Shown: positions 1 to 8,176 of the stretch, piece after piece
Layout: the number at the start of each line of letters is the position of its first letter
Position numbering within the stretch: position 1 is the stretch's first letter
NCBI GenBank assembly: GCA_001563875.1
Contig: LKMN01000006.1
Coordinates: 1 to 38,548 of the forward strand
Reading direction: 5' to 3'
Length of the DNA stretch: 38,548 nt
DNA from: Nanohaloarchaea archaeon B1-Br10_U2g1
GTDB taxonomy: Archaea; Nanohalarchaeota; Nanosalinia; Nanosalinales; Nanosalinaceae
Notes under the pieces: generated by a model
What the model saw: only the letters and a program-made list of their open reading frames with translations
Database searches by the model: none
What the model was told of the DNA's origin: nothing
Made by a program: the position numbers and the translations under genes

Positions 1-148
1 CTGTGAGATAAGAGTCTCTGTCTGACTGCCATATGCCTAGTCCTAAAGCACCTAAACCTCCTGCGACAGCTGCTCCTCCGAGCAGATTTCGTCTTGAAAC
101 TTTATCGGCGTTTTCGTTTATTTCGTTCTTGTCTGTATTGTCTGACAT
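1..148 (-). CDS. Tat-like secreted or anchored protein, N-terminus only
   Basis: Partial gene whose 3' part lies outside the window. Reading leftward from an ATG at 146-148, it encodes about 49 residues: an Asn/Asp/Glu-rich 18-residue N-region, then VSRRNLLGGAAVAGG, then a Gly/Ala/Leu-rich hydrophobic stretch ending near GLGIWQS. S-R-R-N-L-L fits the twin-arginine consensus (S/T-R-R-x-F/L-L), and the weakly hydrophobic Gly-rich core is typical of Tat signals. By analogy the protein would be exported folded, or anchored by this helix. It lies 7 bp downstream of the next gene on the same strand, which carries a second SRR motif, so the two are probably co-transcribed. No function can be given, as the mature part is not visible. 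Confidence 0.6.
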   Translation of the reverse strand, partial: MSDNTDKNEINENADKVSRRNLLGGAAVAGGLGALGLGIWQSDRDSYLT

Positions 149-155
149 TTTTTGT

Positions 156-797
156 TCACCCTTCGTAGTCTTCACTGATTTCTTCGGCTATTCCGAGAGC
201 CTGAGAGTACGTTACAGAATCTAGATCCGAGTATTCTCGTTGGTTGATGCTGTTAGCGTTTAAATGTATGGTGTTGTCAAGAATGGTGTCGCTAAATCCT
301 AGCTGGTAGTCTCTGTCTTCGTTTTCTATTTCCTCTTCTAGGTCAACACCTAGGGATTCAAGGTTTTCGTCTTGAGACATGCTGTATGCGCCAGCTATCT
401 CGTTGATTGCTTCGTTATCGTTCACAGCGAAATCATAATCGTCATTTGCTAGAGCTCTATAGCCTCCGATTGCACCTAGACCTGCGAGTATCGCTCCTCC
501 GCCTGCTATTATTTTCAGAGCTCTTCTTCTGCTTGTATCTTTGTCGAGTTCTCCGAAGTCTTCATCTTCGCTTGTGGAGCGGGAGAATCTTTCTTTTAAG
601 CCTCCGGTCGCGTTTCTGAAGCGAGCTCCAACGGAAGTCTGGTCTCTGTGGGTTTCGTCGGTAAGAGGCTCTTCATCTCTTACTTTTCTGCTTTGCTCGT
701 TTACAGACTCTTCTAGATTATCTGCAACGTGTTCTAGTTCGTTTAAGGACTCTTCAAGATGTAATTTGTCATCATCCGAGTCGTCTGAGTAGCCCAT
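156..797 (-). CDS. Acidic membrane-anchored protein with internal SRRR motif
   Basis: Not recognised; 213 residues. Residues 1-87 are very acidic and look disordered or helical. Residues 89-95 read SRRRALK, followed by a Gly/Ala/Ile membrane helix (about 95-113) and a 100-residue acidic C-terminal domain. The SRRxxLK motif plus weak hydrophobic core resembles a Tat signal, but it lies about 88 residues in, far deeper than usual, so it may simply be a signal-anchor helix. No cysteines. On the minus strand, AGGTGA (807-812) lies 9 nt before the ATG and a TATATA-like stretch (815-823) is about 25 bp upstream, so either SD-led or leaderless translation is possible. It precedes a similar SRR protein. 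Partners and role unknown. Confidence 0.65.
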   Translation of the reverse strand: MGYSDDSDDDKLHLEESLNELEHVADNLEESVNEQSRKVRDEEPLTDETHRDQTSVGARFRNATGGLKERFSRSTSEDEDFGELDKDTSRRRALKIIAGGGAILAGLGAIGGYRALANDDYDFAVNDNEAINEIAGAYSMSQDENLESLGVDLEEEIENEDRDYQLGFSDTILDNTIHLNANSINQREYSDLDSVTYSQALGIAEEISEDYEG

Positions 798-862
798 TGT
801 TAAATTTCACCTATAGTATATATGGATGTTAAATCTGTTTTTTGAGGTCTTATTCATTTCTA

Positions 863-1510
863 TCACATTCTGCGCGTGTTTTCTTCTATTTCTGAGTTAA
901 CTGAGTTGAGTCGACTTGTTATGTTGTTTATCTTCTCTATATCCTCTTCAGTTGCCTCTGTTTTAAGCGGTTTGTTCCGGTCTGTACCATATGCAGAATC
1001 ACCGGGTTCGGATAACGCTCCATCCGCAATCTTGCCGTACTCCTCTTTCAGTGTTTCAACATCGTTTTCAGCGCTGTCTCCGGCTGTATAGATGTCCGAT
1101 ACAAACATCTCTAGCTCTGAAACTAGCTTGCCGTCTTTCTCTTCCACGGGTGTTGCTTTCGATAGCACTGCCTCGTCGTCGAACTCTCCGTCAGAGTAAA
1201 CTTCTCCGATTATCTCGGCGTATACCTCAGAGTGGTGTTCAAAGGCGGAGTCAAGTCCTTCCAGAAAGTCTCCGTATTCCTCCTCTGATTCTCGGAGCGG
1301 CTCCGATCTCTCTTTAAGATAGTCTAGCCACTCTATCTGTTTTGTTAAGTGTGTTTGAGCGTTTACTGCGAACTTTTCGTACATGTTGAAGAAGCTTACT
1401 CCGTCCACTTTGTCGTCGAAGGGAACCTCTTCTTCAAGTTCGTCCTCAACATATTCTGAGAACTCTCTGAATGCTTCTCTTGGACCGTAGTCTCCATTTT
1501 CTGTAACCAT
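863..1510 (-). CDS. Hypothetical acidic helical protein
   Basis: Not recognised; 215 residues from the chosen start. There are two in-frame ATGs, at 1516 and 1510. The second is preferred because AAGGTG on the minus strand then sits about 8 nt upstream rather than almost touching the start codon. The sequence is strongly acidic, with helical amphipathic stretches (about 50-90 and 180-215). It has no signal peptide, membrane helix or cysteine, so it is probably cytoplasmic. A stretch around 160-180 is rich in Gly, Asp and Pro and may be a linker. It shares its upstream 200-bp AT-rich region with the divergent gene at 1717. Possibly part of the same accessory set as the neighbouring acidic unknown proteins. 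Confidence 0.55.
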   Translation of the reverse strand: MVTENGDYGPREAFREFSEYVEDELEEEVPFDDKVDGVSFFNMYEKFAVNAQTHLTKQIEWLDYLKERSEPLRESEEEYGDFLEGLDSAFEHHSEVYAEIIGEVYSDGEFDDEAVLSKATPVEEKDGKLVSELEMFVSDIYTAGDSAENDVETLKEEYGKIADGALSEPGDSAYGTDRNKPLKTEATEEDIEKINNITSRLNSVNSEIEENTRRM

Positions 1511-1716
1511 TTTCATTACACCTTGCGATTATCTTAGACTGGGATTTGATGAGTTTGCTTTTAAAGATTTATTTTCTATACAGTATTTCAATTATAAGAC
1601 TTGGAGAACATGGTAAAAATTTAGATAGTTACTTATAGAACGCTGTAATGTTGTAAAACTGTATAATCTACTTTAATTACCAAGACAACTTTATGAAAGA
1701 CTAAGGTGAACTTTAG

Positions 1717-3120
1717 ATGATTGACAGGGCAGATGACCCGGACAACACACGGAAAGAAGATAGATCAGTATTCCAAAGAAACGCTGAAAGACTTAGAGCG
1801 GACGGAGGAACAATGGATGAGGGAACAGAAGACCTACCTCAGAAGACAAAAGGTGTAGAAACCACTCATGAAGAAGTAAGCTCTCAAAATGGAGAGTCAA
1901 CCCAGCAAGGGAACGGAAACAGTTCCGGAATAGTTGAGAAAGCGGAGAGAAGTGTCAAAGAGCTTATAGGCTCTAACAGACCGACAAGCATGTTCGGTAA
2001 ACAGACACCTACAGAAGAATCCAGAGAATCACATAAAGAAAGCTATGAATCAGGTCTAGATTTAGACCTGCAGGAAGCAAGTAAAGCAGTAGACAACGTA
2101 GGAGCAGATGTCCAAGACTGGAACAAAGACAGACAGGAACTCGAACTCACAATGCAGAAAGCAAGAATGGAGTTCGAAAGCAAACTCGGAGAGAGAACCA
2201 AAGCATTAGGTAAAGAGATAGGAAAAGTTCAGAGATGGGCGGAGTCGCCTCTAGACCAAGACCTCGCTTATGAAGCAGATCCTAACAGAGGTTCTTTCAG
2301 TTTCGGAGAGTATGAAGATCTTGGACTTTCAGAGTTTGTAGACGTTCTTTCAAACGAAGCAGAAGAAGCAGACCAGCTCTACACACACAGACAGGAACAG
2401 ATCGCTGAACTAGGAAAAGAGCTAGACCAAATGAAAAAGAACGATGTAGGAATCGAAGACTCTGAAGAGCTTGCAGCAAACAAAGGTATAGGAACTGACT
2501 CAAAAGAGATCTCAGACTACGAGAGAAGAGCAGTAAAGAGCAGAAGAAAAGAAGTATCTGACGAAATCGAGATGCACAGAAACAAGAAAGATGAGCACGA
2601 ACAGGACTTCGTTTCATACACAACTGAAGCAGAATCTGTCTACAGAGACCATGCTGCTGAAGTAGGTGACTACATTGCCGATGCTGCAGGAGCACTACAG
2701 GAGACAACAGAAATGCTTGAAGACTTCTCAGAGGTCGAAATACCTGTGATGGAGGATGAAATAGCAGATATAGCGCCTGAAGAAGTATCCGGCAAACTGC
2801 TTGATGATGGAGAACAAGAAGTAAGAGAAGAGTACAGAGACGCAGTCAACGCTTTAGGAGTCAAGGCCGCTCAACAGTACAAACAGGTTGAAAACGCATT
2901 GAACGAGCTTGAAGAAATTGAGGCAGGTATGGAAGATGACTACTTTGGAGATGTCAAGAGAAGCGACAAACTAAGAAGTAAGGTGGATGAAGTCTCAGGC
3001 AACGGAGATGCTTACGAACAACACTTGACAGAAACAGTGAATGAAGCTTTAGGAGATGAGTACGCGGCAAGTGACACAATTAGAAACGTATTCCGAGGTA
3101 TTGAGCCTGAAATAGAATAA
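1717..3120 (+). CDS. Large acidic coiled-coil protein, paralogue of 28893-30134
   Basis: Family not recognised; 467 residues. It starts MIDRADDP, followed by a polar, probably disordered region (about 1-85), the motif RPTSMFGKQ (about 90), then almost continuous charged helix with coiled-coil character. The C-terminal part holds ALGVKAAQQY, a helix with ENALNELEEIE, and DYFGDVKRSDKLRSKVDE. Each has a counterpart in the same order in the 413-residue protein at 28893-30134 (MIERADRP, RPTSRFGRQ, ALGETATDQY, RYFTGLSRSDKLRDVLD). No signal peptide, membrane helix or cysteine, so it is probably cytoplasmic. AGGTGA (1704-1709) lies 7 nt before the ATG, and TTTAATTA (1672-1679) could be the TATA box. 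Function unknown; a structural or scaffold role is a guess. Confidence 0.75.
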   Translation: MIDRADDPDNTRKEDRSVFQRNAERLRADGGTMDEGTEDLPQKTKGVETTHEEVSSQNGESTQQGNGNSSGIVEKAERSVKELIGSNRPTSMFGKQTPTEESRESHKESYESGLDLDLQEASKAVDNVGADVQDWNKDRQELELTMQKARMEFESKLGERTKALGKEIGKVQRWAESPLDQDLAYEADPNRGSFSFGEYEDLGLSEFVDVLSNEAEEADQLYTHRQEQIAELGKELDQMKKNDVGIEDSEELAANKGIGTDSKEISDYERRAVKSRRKEVSDEIEMHRNKKDEHEQDFVSYTTEAESVYRDHAAEVGDYIADAAGALQETTEMLEDFSEVEIPVMEDEIADIAPEEVSGKLLDDGEQEVREEYRDAVNALGVKAAQQYKQVENALNELEEIEAGMEDDYFGDVKRSDKLRSKVDEVSGNGDAYEQHLTETVNEALGDEYAASDTIRNVFRGIEPEIE

Positions 3121-3146
3121 GGGTTCCTCAATAATCTTCTTTTCTT

Positions 3147-4178
3147 TTATTTTAATCTTATATCTAGACAGACACGGTCGATATATGCAGCTCTCTCGCC
3201 ACATACAGTTCTTTCAACAATTTGGTGCTCTCTATCGGCGGCTTCGCTCGCTTTCTCTATCTCGTCTTCAATTATGCTCCAGTTCCTTTCTTCCAAGAAA
3301 CGATAATAGTGAACAATACCGCCTTTTTTTGTATGCTTGAACGCGAGATCAACGTAATCTTGTGAGGAGCCAGGCAGAGGCATTATTATCCGGTCAAAAG
3401 TGTTGAGATTAGGTAAAATATCTTTGACGTCGCCTTCAACTACTTCGACAGTGTCTTCAACGTTGTTTAGACTAATATTTTCCTCCTGGAATCTTACGGC
3501 TTCTGGATTTTTCTCAACTGACACGACCTTATTAGGATTTGATAGTCTGGCTGCCATGATGCTGAAAGGTCCTACTCCTGAAAACATTACAAGGACCTTT
3601 TCGCCATCATTTATCTGGTCGATAACTCTTTTTCTTTCTGTACTGAAACGTTCTGAAAAGTATGTCTTGGTAGGGTCTACTCTATAACGACAGTCGAACT
3701 CGGTGTGAGTGGTTTCTGTCTTTTCGCCGTATAGTTTTTCGTACTCTCCGACTCTGAACTCTCCTTTCAATCCTTCCTTCTTGAGCATAATGGTCTCCAC
3801 ATGAGGATTGTGGTGTAGTATACCTTCCACTGCTTCAGAACTCTTTACGTTGTTGAGATCGTTTATAACAGCTATATCTCCAATCAGTTCGTAAGAAGGC
3901 GTTTTAAACTCTTTCTGTTTTTCATCCTCTTTAATAACTGATATATCGTTCTCTAATTCTTCTTTAATATCGTGGAGTTCTTCATCAACGAAAATTTTCT
4001 CATCAGTCTCTACCTGACCTTTTATCTGTTCTTTAGAGTATTTTTCGGATGAAAAAACCTTTAAAACAAGGTCTGTGGTATCTTTCCCGGCTTTAAACGT
4101 GTTTTCGTCTTTATCTAGTTCAAAGCCTTGTTTACAGAAAAGTTCTTCAACACGGTTCTCAAGTTTCTCCTGTCTCAT
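3147..4178 (-). CDS. trm5: tRNA (guanine37-N1)-methyltransferase Trm5
   Basis: Probable class I SAM-dependent methyltransferase making m1G37 next to the tRNA anticodon, a modification that prevents frameshifting and feeds wyosine synthesis in archaea. The Trm5 hallmarks are all present: YFSERFSTER (173-182), SAM-binding loop MFSGVGPFS (198-206), acidic residue of motif II in VSVEKNP (219-225), and MPLPG (266-270) at the usual NLP/PLP catalytic motif. The core is preceded by a D2-like region (about 60-160). The N-terminal 60 residues diverge from the usual D1 domain. Length of 343 residues fits archaeal Trm5. It is transcribed away from dph5 across a 45-bp gap. Confidence 0.88.
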   Translation of the reverse strand: MRQEKLENRVEELFCKQGFELDKDENTFKAGKDTTDLVLKVFSSEKYSKEQIKGQVETDEKIFVDEELHDIKEELENDISVIKEDEKQKEFKTPSYELIGDIAVINDLNNVKSSEAVEGILHHNPHVETIMLKKEGLKGEFRVGEYEKLYGEKTETTHTEFDCRYRVDPTKTYFSERFSTERKRVIDQINDGEKVLVMFSGVGPFSIMAARLSNPNKVVSVEKNPEAVRFQEENISLNNVEDTVEVVEGDVKDILPNLNTFDRIIMPLPGSSQDYVDLAFKHTKKGGIVHYYRFLEERNWSIIEDEIEKASEAADREHQIVERTVCGERAAYIDRVCLDIRLK

Positions 4179-4223
4179 AAGGGTTTAGTTAAAGAGTTTT
4201 TACCTGAAAAATACTTTAACAGT
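4179..4223. promoter_or_regulatory. Shared trm5/dph5 divergent promoter region
   Basis: Only 45 bp separate the two divergent start codons. The stretch is AT-rich and holds TTAAAG (4189-4194) and CTTTAA (4214-4219) elements that could act as TATA boxes on either strand. Both transcripts must be leaderless or nearly so. Which element serves which gene cannot be decided by eye. Confidence 0.45.
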
Positions 4224-4928
4224 ATGTTATACTTGATAGGTCTAGGACTAGACAATAATGAAATCACTGTTAAAGGTTTAGAAGCGGTCAAATCCGCTGA
4301 AAAAGTGTATGCAGAGTTCTATACTAATACGGAGAATATAGATCTTGGAAAAATTGAGGAAAAGACAGGGAAAGAGATAGATGTACTCGGCCGTGAGGAT
4401 GTAGAACAAGAAGACCTTGTTCTCGAATCAGCGGAAAAGAGAGACACAGCGTTCCTAGTATCGGGAGACCCGCTTACAGCAACAACTCATTACGGCATAA
4501 AACACCGTGCCGAGGAGAAAGATATAGAAACAGAAGTGGTTCATGCGCCCTCAATCTTTACAGCTATAGCTGAAACCGGTTTAAACGTATACAAGTTTGG
4601 AAGAACAGTTACTCTCCCTAAAAATGCGTCTCCAAGCTCTATCACCGAATATATAGAGAAAAATAACTCTATAGGATTGCATACTTTGATACTTCTGGAT
4701 ATAGACTTTCCGGCCTCAGAAGCTGCGGAAAAACTTAAAGAAATGGATTCAGAACTTACAGAAAGACGGGCCATAGTGCTTGAAAGAGCTAATAGAGAGA
4801 ACCAGAAAGTAACTAAAGGAAAGCTAGGAATGTTATCAGAGAAGGACTTTGGTGAAACACCTCACTCAATAATCATTGTAGGAGAAACCTCTCATATGGA
4901 AGAAGAGTTCTTGGATAGCCATGAATAA
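4224..4928 (+). CDS. dph5: Diphthine synthase Dph5
   Basis: SAM-dependent methyltransferase that methylates the diphthamide precursor on a histidine of elongation factor 2. The start is set at the ATG of MLYLIGLGLD, which matches the family N-terminus exactly; an in-frame ATG at 4128 would add a non-homologous extension reading into trm5. The protein is 234 residues, slightly short for the family (about 250-265). Visible motifs: GLGLD (6-10), the Gly-rich SAM site VSGDPLTATTHYGI (79-92), and HAPSIFTAIAETGLNVYKFG (107-126), typical of archaeal and eukaryotic Dph5. The stop overlaps the start of the DUF357 gene, so the two are likely an operon. Its presence implies Dph2 elsewhere in the genome. 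Confidence 0.97.
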   Translation: MLYLIGLGLDNNEITVKGLEAVKSAEKVYAEFYTNTENIDLGKIEEKTGKEIDVLGREDVEQEDLVLESAEKRDTAFLVSGDPLTATTHYGIKHRAEEKDIETEVVHAPSIFTAIAETGLNVYKFGRTVTLPKNASPSSITEYIEKNNSIGLHTLILLDIDFPASEAAEKLKEMDSELTERRAIVLERANRENQKVTKGKLGMLSEKDFGETPHSIIIVGETSHMEEEFLDSHE

Positions 4929-5157
4929 GACACAGGAACAACTGGAGCAAGAGACCAAGAAGTGGCTGGACAGACTTGAAGAAAGAATAGAGAGAAGAGA
5001 CAGCTCTGTTGAACAGATGGAAAACGTTCTGGCTTATCGGGATGATACATACCATTTTTTAGACGAAAAAGACTTTATCCGGGCCTGGGAAGCCGTAATA
5101 TATGCTTGGGGTATATTAGAAACCTTGGAGAGACTGGGAAAGTTTGAGACCGAATAG
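4921..5157 (+). CDS. DUF357-family small protein
   Basis: Encodes 78 residues of mostly helix. The second half, with DEKDFIRAWEAVIYAWG and LGKF, matches the pattern of the archaeal DUF357 family (a growing-phase helix, A..A..YA.G.LD, then G). The family's function is not established, and the assignment rests on pattern recognition by eye. The ATG overlaps the end of dph5 by 8 nt, so the two are translationally coupled. No cysteine, signal peptide or membrane helix, so cytoplasmic. The N-terminal half is Glu/Arg-rich and probably pairs as a helical hairpin with the second half. Confidence 0.72.
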   Translation: MNKTQEQLEQETKKWLDRLEERIERRDSSVEQMENVLAYRDDTYHFLDEKDFIRAWEAVIYAWGILETLERLGKFETE

Positions 5158-5164
5158 ATAAAAG
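5156..5164 (+). promoter_or_regulatory. TATA-like box for the 5189 membrane gene
   Basis: AGATAAAAG centred about 29 bp before the ATG at 5189, just after the stop of the DUF357 gene. The spacing suits a leaderless or very short-leader archaeal transcript and marks the start of a new unit covering 5189-5900. Confidence 0.5.
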
Positions 5165-5188
5165 GAAGAACAGTACAAGATTTTCTTT

Positions 5189-5470
5189 ATGGGCTGGACA
5201 GATGATCCATGGAAGTATCCTGCCTTCACAGTTGCAGGTATAGCAGCTTTCGTTACAGCAGATATTACTGGTCCAATTATATCAACCAATGTAGGACTTG
5301 AAGACTGGATTGGAGAGTATATAGCTGCAGGTTTGGCAGGAATCCTTTTCGGCTTCGTGATTGATGACATGGTCCCGGCATACATAGCACAGAAGAAAGG
5401 AGGCTCCTCCGACTTTGGAGGAGGCGGAGATGACTTTGGAGGAGGCGGAGATGAGTTCGACTTCGAGTAG
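5189..5470 (+). CDS. Small two-helix membrane protein with DFGGGGD repeat tail
   Basis: Not recognised; 93 residues. Two hydrophobic segments (about 13-33 and 46-68) span the membrane, and the tail is soluble. The tail repeats DFGGGGD twice and ends DEFDFE, coded by a perfect 21-bp tandem repeat (5411-5452). The flexible, acidic Gly-rich tail looks like a binding or spacer segment. The last 20 nt overlap the start of the next membrane gene in another frame, implying coupled translation. It may belong with the membrane proteins at 5451-9858 that precede the pilus ATPase. Confidence 0.7.
   Translation: MGWTDDPWKYPAFTVAGIAAFVTADITGPIISTNVGLEDWIGEYIAAGLAGILFGFVIDDMVPAYIAQKKGGSSDFGGGGDDFGGGGDEFDFE
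5411..5452 (+). repeat. Perfect 21-bp tandem repeat, two copies
   Basis: The unit, beginning GACTTTGGAGGAGGCGGAGA, occurs at 5411-5431 and again at 5432-5452 without a mismatch. It encodes the DFGGGGD repeat of the upstream protein. In the +1 frame it also supplies in-frame ATG codons ahead of the next gene, which confuses start prediction there. Confidence 0.95.
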
Positions 5471-5900
5471 GATAGCTCTACTAATGATTTTTACTCTGTT
5501 AGTATCTGGATTAGCGGTCTCCCATAACCATCATACTAGCTCTGTATATGATCAAACAAGTTTCGAACTACCTCAGTACGATACACATGAGGAGGTTCTT
5601 ATAGAGTTTGTTGCTCCTTTTTTGTTTGTATCTATCCTTCTTACTCTGTCTTACGGCAAAGTTCTGCATGCTATCTTTAAAGATAAAGATGAAACTCCTT
5701 ACGCCAGTCCTTACTGGGTTGAAGAGGAGGAAAAGCCGAATGTTAAACGTTATGCTGTTCTACTAGGCTTTTTGACCACGGCGGTAATAGTTCCTACGGA
5801 GTTCTGGGGATGGATTCAGCTAGCTATAAGTTCCATAGGGGTAATAGTTACGGCAGCCTTTGCGCTATTAGTGGTCTACATTATATATTTGATGAGGTAG
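5451..5900 (+). CDS. Multi-pass membrane protein, unknown
   Basis: 149 residues from the chosen ATG at 5451; an ATG at 5415 lies inside the tandem repeat of the previous gene and adds only acidic repeat-coded residues. It opens with SSTSSRIALLMIFTLLVSG, a signal peptide or first membrane helix, followed by a His-rich HNHH segment and an acidic outer loop. Further helices lie at about 50-70, 100-118 and 122-147, near the end. A short cytoplasmic or outer loop (about 75-95) is charged and holds PYASPYW. No family recognised. It overlaps the preceding gene and ends 43 bp before the large coiled-coil gene at 5944, which has its own promoter. Confidence 0.6.
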   Translation: MSSTSSRIALLMIFTLLVSGLAVSHNHHTSSVYDQTSFELPQYDTHEEVLIEFVAPFLFVSILLTLSYGKVLHAIFKDKDETPYASPYWVEEEEKPNVKRYAVLLGFLTTAVIVPTEFWGWIQLAISSIGVIVTAAFALLVVYIIYLMR

Positions 5901-5914
5901 CTGTGATAAATTCT

Positions 5915-5921
5915 TATAAAA
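5915..5921 (+). promoter_or_regulatory. TATA box for the 5944 coiled-coil gene
   Basis: TATAAAA is centred 26 bp before the ATG at 5944, within a longer A/T run. No SD-like sequence lies between, so the mRNA is probably leaderless. Confidence 0.65.
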
Positions 5922-5943
5922 TAAAAAGCATTAATACTGTCCT

Positions 5944-7689
5944 ATGGAATCCGAACTAAGACGTAAGTTTATCTTTTTGAGTTTAACAGTTATTTTCGTA
6001 TCCGGTTTCGTGGCAGCACAGACTCCGGGAGGAGGTGTAGGAGGAGCACCGAGCGTAACAGGTTTCTTAGATGATATAGCTATGGGTGTCAACGATGCCA
6101 TAAGCTGGGATACAGGCAACACCTGGGAAGCAATGCTGTTAAACGTTATATTGCCGGCATTAGGTATTTATGCTGCAGCAAGGTTTGTTATAGGTAAAGG
6201 ATTCCACTATGCTGAAGCAAACTTCCAAGAAAGAACAAGTCTAGGATCAAGCGAACTTGGAGATACTGCCGAATGGTCTGCAAGAATACTTTCTGCCATA
6301 ACAGCTATCTGGGCGGTAGTTGCCTGGGGAGCTTTCATTGCAGTATACTGGTACATAGCGGGACTGCTGTTCCTAATCTTTCTGTTGTGGATACTGATAA
6401 CCGGAGGAATAGGTGTTATGTCTCCGTTCCCCGAACTATCTCTGGGGATTGGACGTTCCGGAGGAAGTAACGGAGACAATATGGCTCCGGAAGTCGAGAA
6501 AGAAATCAGAGAGATAGCGGATGAAAATCAAAGACTCAGAGACGAACTTAACCAAGTTAGAGAGCAGGAAAAAACCGATGAAGAACGTATAAACAGCGGA
6601 GATGAAGGACCGGAAGAAGCCGAGTCTCATATACGTACAGAGCTAAAAGAACTCTCACAGATAGAAAAACAGATATCAGAAGTTGAGAAAGAAGTAGAGA
6701 CTATTGAGGCGCAGATAAAAAGCCAAGAACAAGAGACGGAGCAAGAAGAACAGCACGAGCAACAGCTTCTACAAAAACTCGAAGCTCAACAAAAGAAGTT
6801 CAAAGAGACACTCCAACAGATAGAAGCTTATGAAGAGAAGACTATTGAAAACCAGAACGGCATAGACCAAATGCTGAACAGTTTGAAGCAGTCCAATCAA
6901 GTCAACAAAGACGCTATCCAAGAAGATTTAGCTTACAATCTTGACAATCTGGTCCAGATTGACAATATGCTTGAAAGCTTGAGTGAAATGGAGCAACAAG
7001 AATTTCAAGAGCTGAAAACGGCTTTAGAAGAGGAAAAAGAGGTTCTGTCTAATTTAGAGGCTCAAAAACAGGAAATTTTGGCTTTAGAAGACCAAGTCAA
7101 ACAGTTATTTAAGGAGATAGATATTTTGGAAAGCTGTTTCGAGGCAGAAGAAGATATAATAAGCCAGGCTGAAAGGCTTGCTCAGCAAGTGAAGGACAGA
7201 GAAGACTACCAGAAACTAGAGGAAGATGAGAAGATAATAGAAGACTTAGAGAGCAAATTCAACAGTATTTTAAATGAAGAAAACAAGATTAGAGAAAGAA
7301 TAGAAGAGCTTAAGGAGATAGAGGAGTACGAGAGAAATCAACATCAGCAGATAATTAATGAGCTTCAAGAGCTGGAAAAAAGCTTCGAAAAAACCCGTCA
7401 AATGCTTATCCAAATTGACGAGCTTATTACAGAGTTCCAAGAGGAAGTAAACAGAGAGATTAATGGAGCTAACTTCGAAACTCAGGCAGAATCTGTTTAC
7501 CACAACAAAGCTAACCGGAGAGGCGAGAACGATTTCCAGTTGATACAGCAAAAATTCCAAGACTCTGTAATGCTTTCCAACCAAATAAAGGCGGAGTTGG
7601 AGGGTGATGGAGGACAGGGAATGATTTCTCTAATACAAGATATGGAGACGTATCTTGGTAATTATCTTAAGGAGATAGGATCAAAATAG
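5944..7689 (+). CDS. Membrane-anchored long coiled-coil protein
   Basis: Not recognised; 581 residues. Residues 8-25 form a signal peptide ending GFVAAQ, followed by a Gly/Pro-rich stretch. Hydrophobic helices follow at about 63-83 and 115-157 (probably two passes). Residues 180 to about 565 are nearly pure charged helix rich in Glu, Gln and Lys, with heptad spacing of Leu/Ile, so a rod tens of nanometres long is expected. The rod most likely faces the cytoplasm if the C-terminal helix pair ends inside, but topology is uncertain. One cysteine (about residue 399). It lies just before a minus-strand gene and upstream of the small membrane genes leading to the pilus ATPase, so a scaffold or tether for that machine is plausible but unproven. 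Confidence 0.75.
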   Translation: MESELRRKFIFLSLTVIFVSGFVAAQTPGGGVGGAPSVTGFLDDIAMGVNDAISWDTGNTWEAMLLNVILPALGIYAAARFVIGKGFHYAEANFQERTSLGSSELGDTAEWSARILSAITAIWAVVAWGAFIAVYWYIAGLLFLIFLLWILITGGIGVMSPFPELSLGIGRSGGSNGDNMAPEVEKEIREIADENQRLRDELNQVREQEKTDEERINSGDEGPEEAESHIRTELKELSQIEKQISEVEKEVETIEAQIKSQEQETEQEEQHEQQLLQKLEAQQKKFKETLQQIEAYEEKTIENQNGIDQMLNSLKQSNQVNKDAIQEDLAYNLDNLVQIDNMLESLSEMEQQEFQELKTALEEEKEVLSNLEAQKQEILALEDQVKQLFKEIDILESCFEAEEDIISQAERLAQQVKDREDYQKLEEDEKIIEDLESKFNSILNEENKIRERIEELKEIEEYERNQHQQIINELQELEKSFEKTRQMLIQIDELITEFQEEVNREINGANFETQAESVYHNKANRRGENDFQLIQQKFQDSVMLSNQIKAELEGDGGQGMISLIQDMETYLGNYLKEIGSK

Positions 7690-7702
7690 AAAAGGAGAAG
7701 AA

Positions 7703-8176
7703 TTAACTAAGGAAGCTTCTTACTTGTCCCCATACTGAGTCGGATCTGCTGAAAGTCTCTTCTAAGGAAGAGGATGTTTTACTGTTCAAAGATGCTCTCC
7801 TTGATTCTGCTGTTCCTTTTGGTGTGTTATCGTCGATTATATCGATGCCAAGTTTTTTGGCTGTTTCTTTGACTCCTCCTATCTTGTAGCCGTTACATTT
7901 GACTGCGGTGGTTGCTCTGGAGGCTGCATCATAGGCTTCAGACACGGTCTCTTCGTAGATGCTTGGTTCTTCTGAAGTTTCTATCTTGTCTACTCCCAGT
8001 CTTTCTGTCACTTCGTCTAGAGTTGTTTCATAGGACTTTCTGTCGGTAACTGCGGTGCCTGTTTCATCGTATACTTCTGATGCGTCGAAGTCCTCTACGG
8101 TTTCGTACTCTCTTTGAGCTTCGGGTTTTATGGTTCCGGCGTCTTCTCTTCCAGCGTGGTTGTATTCGATTATCAT
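7703..8176 (-). CDS. Hypothetical acidic soluble protein
   Basis: Not recognised; 157 residues, no signal peptide or membrane helix, one cysteine (KCNGYKIGG). The first half is rich in Glu, Thr and Asp. The middle (about 75-120) contains a possible small alpha/beta unit, CNGYKIGGVKETAKKLGIDI. The tail is Ser-rich. TTTATAAATATAG on the minus strand lies about 27 bp upstream of the ATG (around 8200-8210), giving a leaderless transcript. It is a lone minus-strand gene between two plus-strand membrane units. Confidence 0.55.
   Translation of the reverse strand: MIIEYNHAGREDAGTIKPEAQREYETVEDFDASEVYDETGTAVTDRKSYETTLDEVTERLGVDKIETSEEPSIYEETVSEAYDAASRATTAVKCNGYKIGGVKETAKKLGIDIIDDNTPKGTAESRRASLNSKTSSSLEETFSRSDSVWGQVRSFLS

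Noticed and set aside
4128-4223. In-frame upstream ATG extension of dph5
   Set aside because: It reads through the divergent trm5 start region and adds residues foreign to the family N-terminus.
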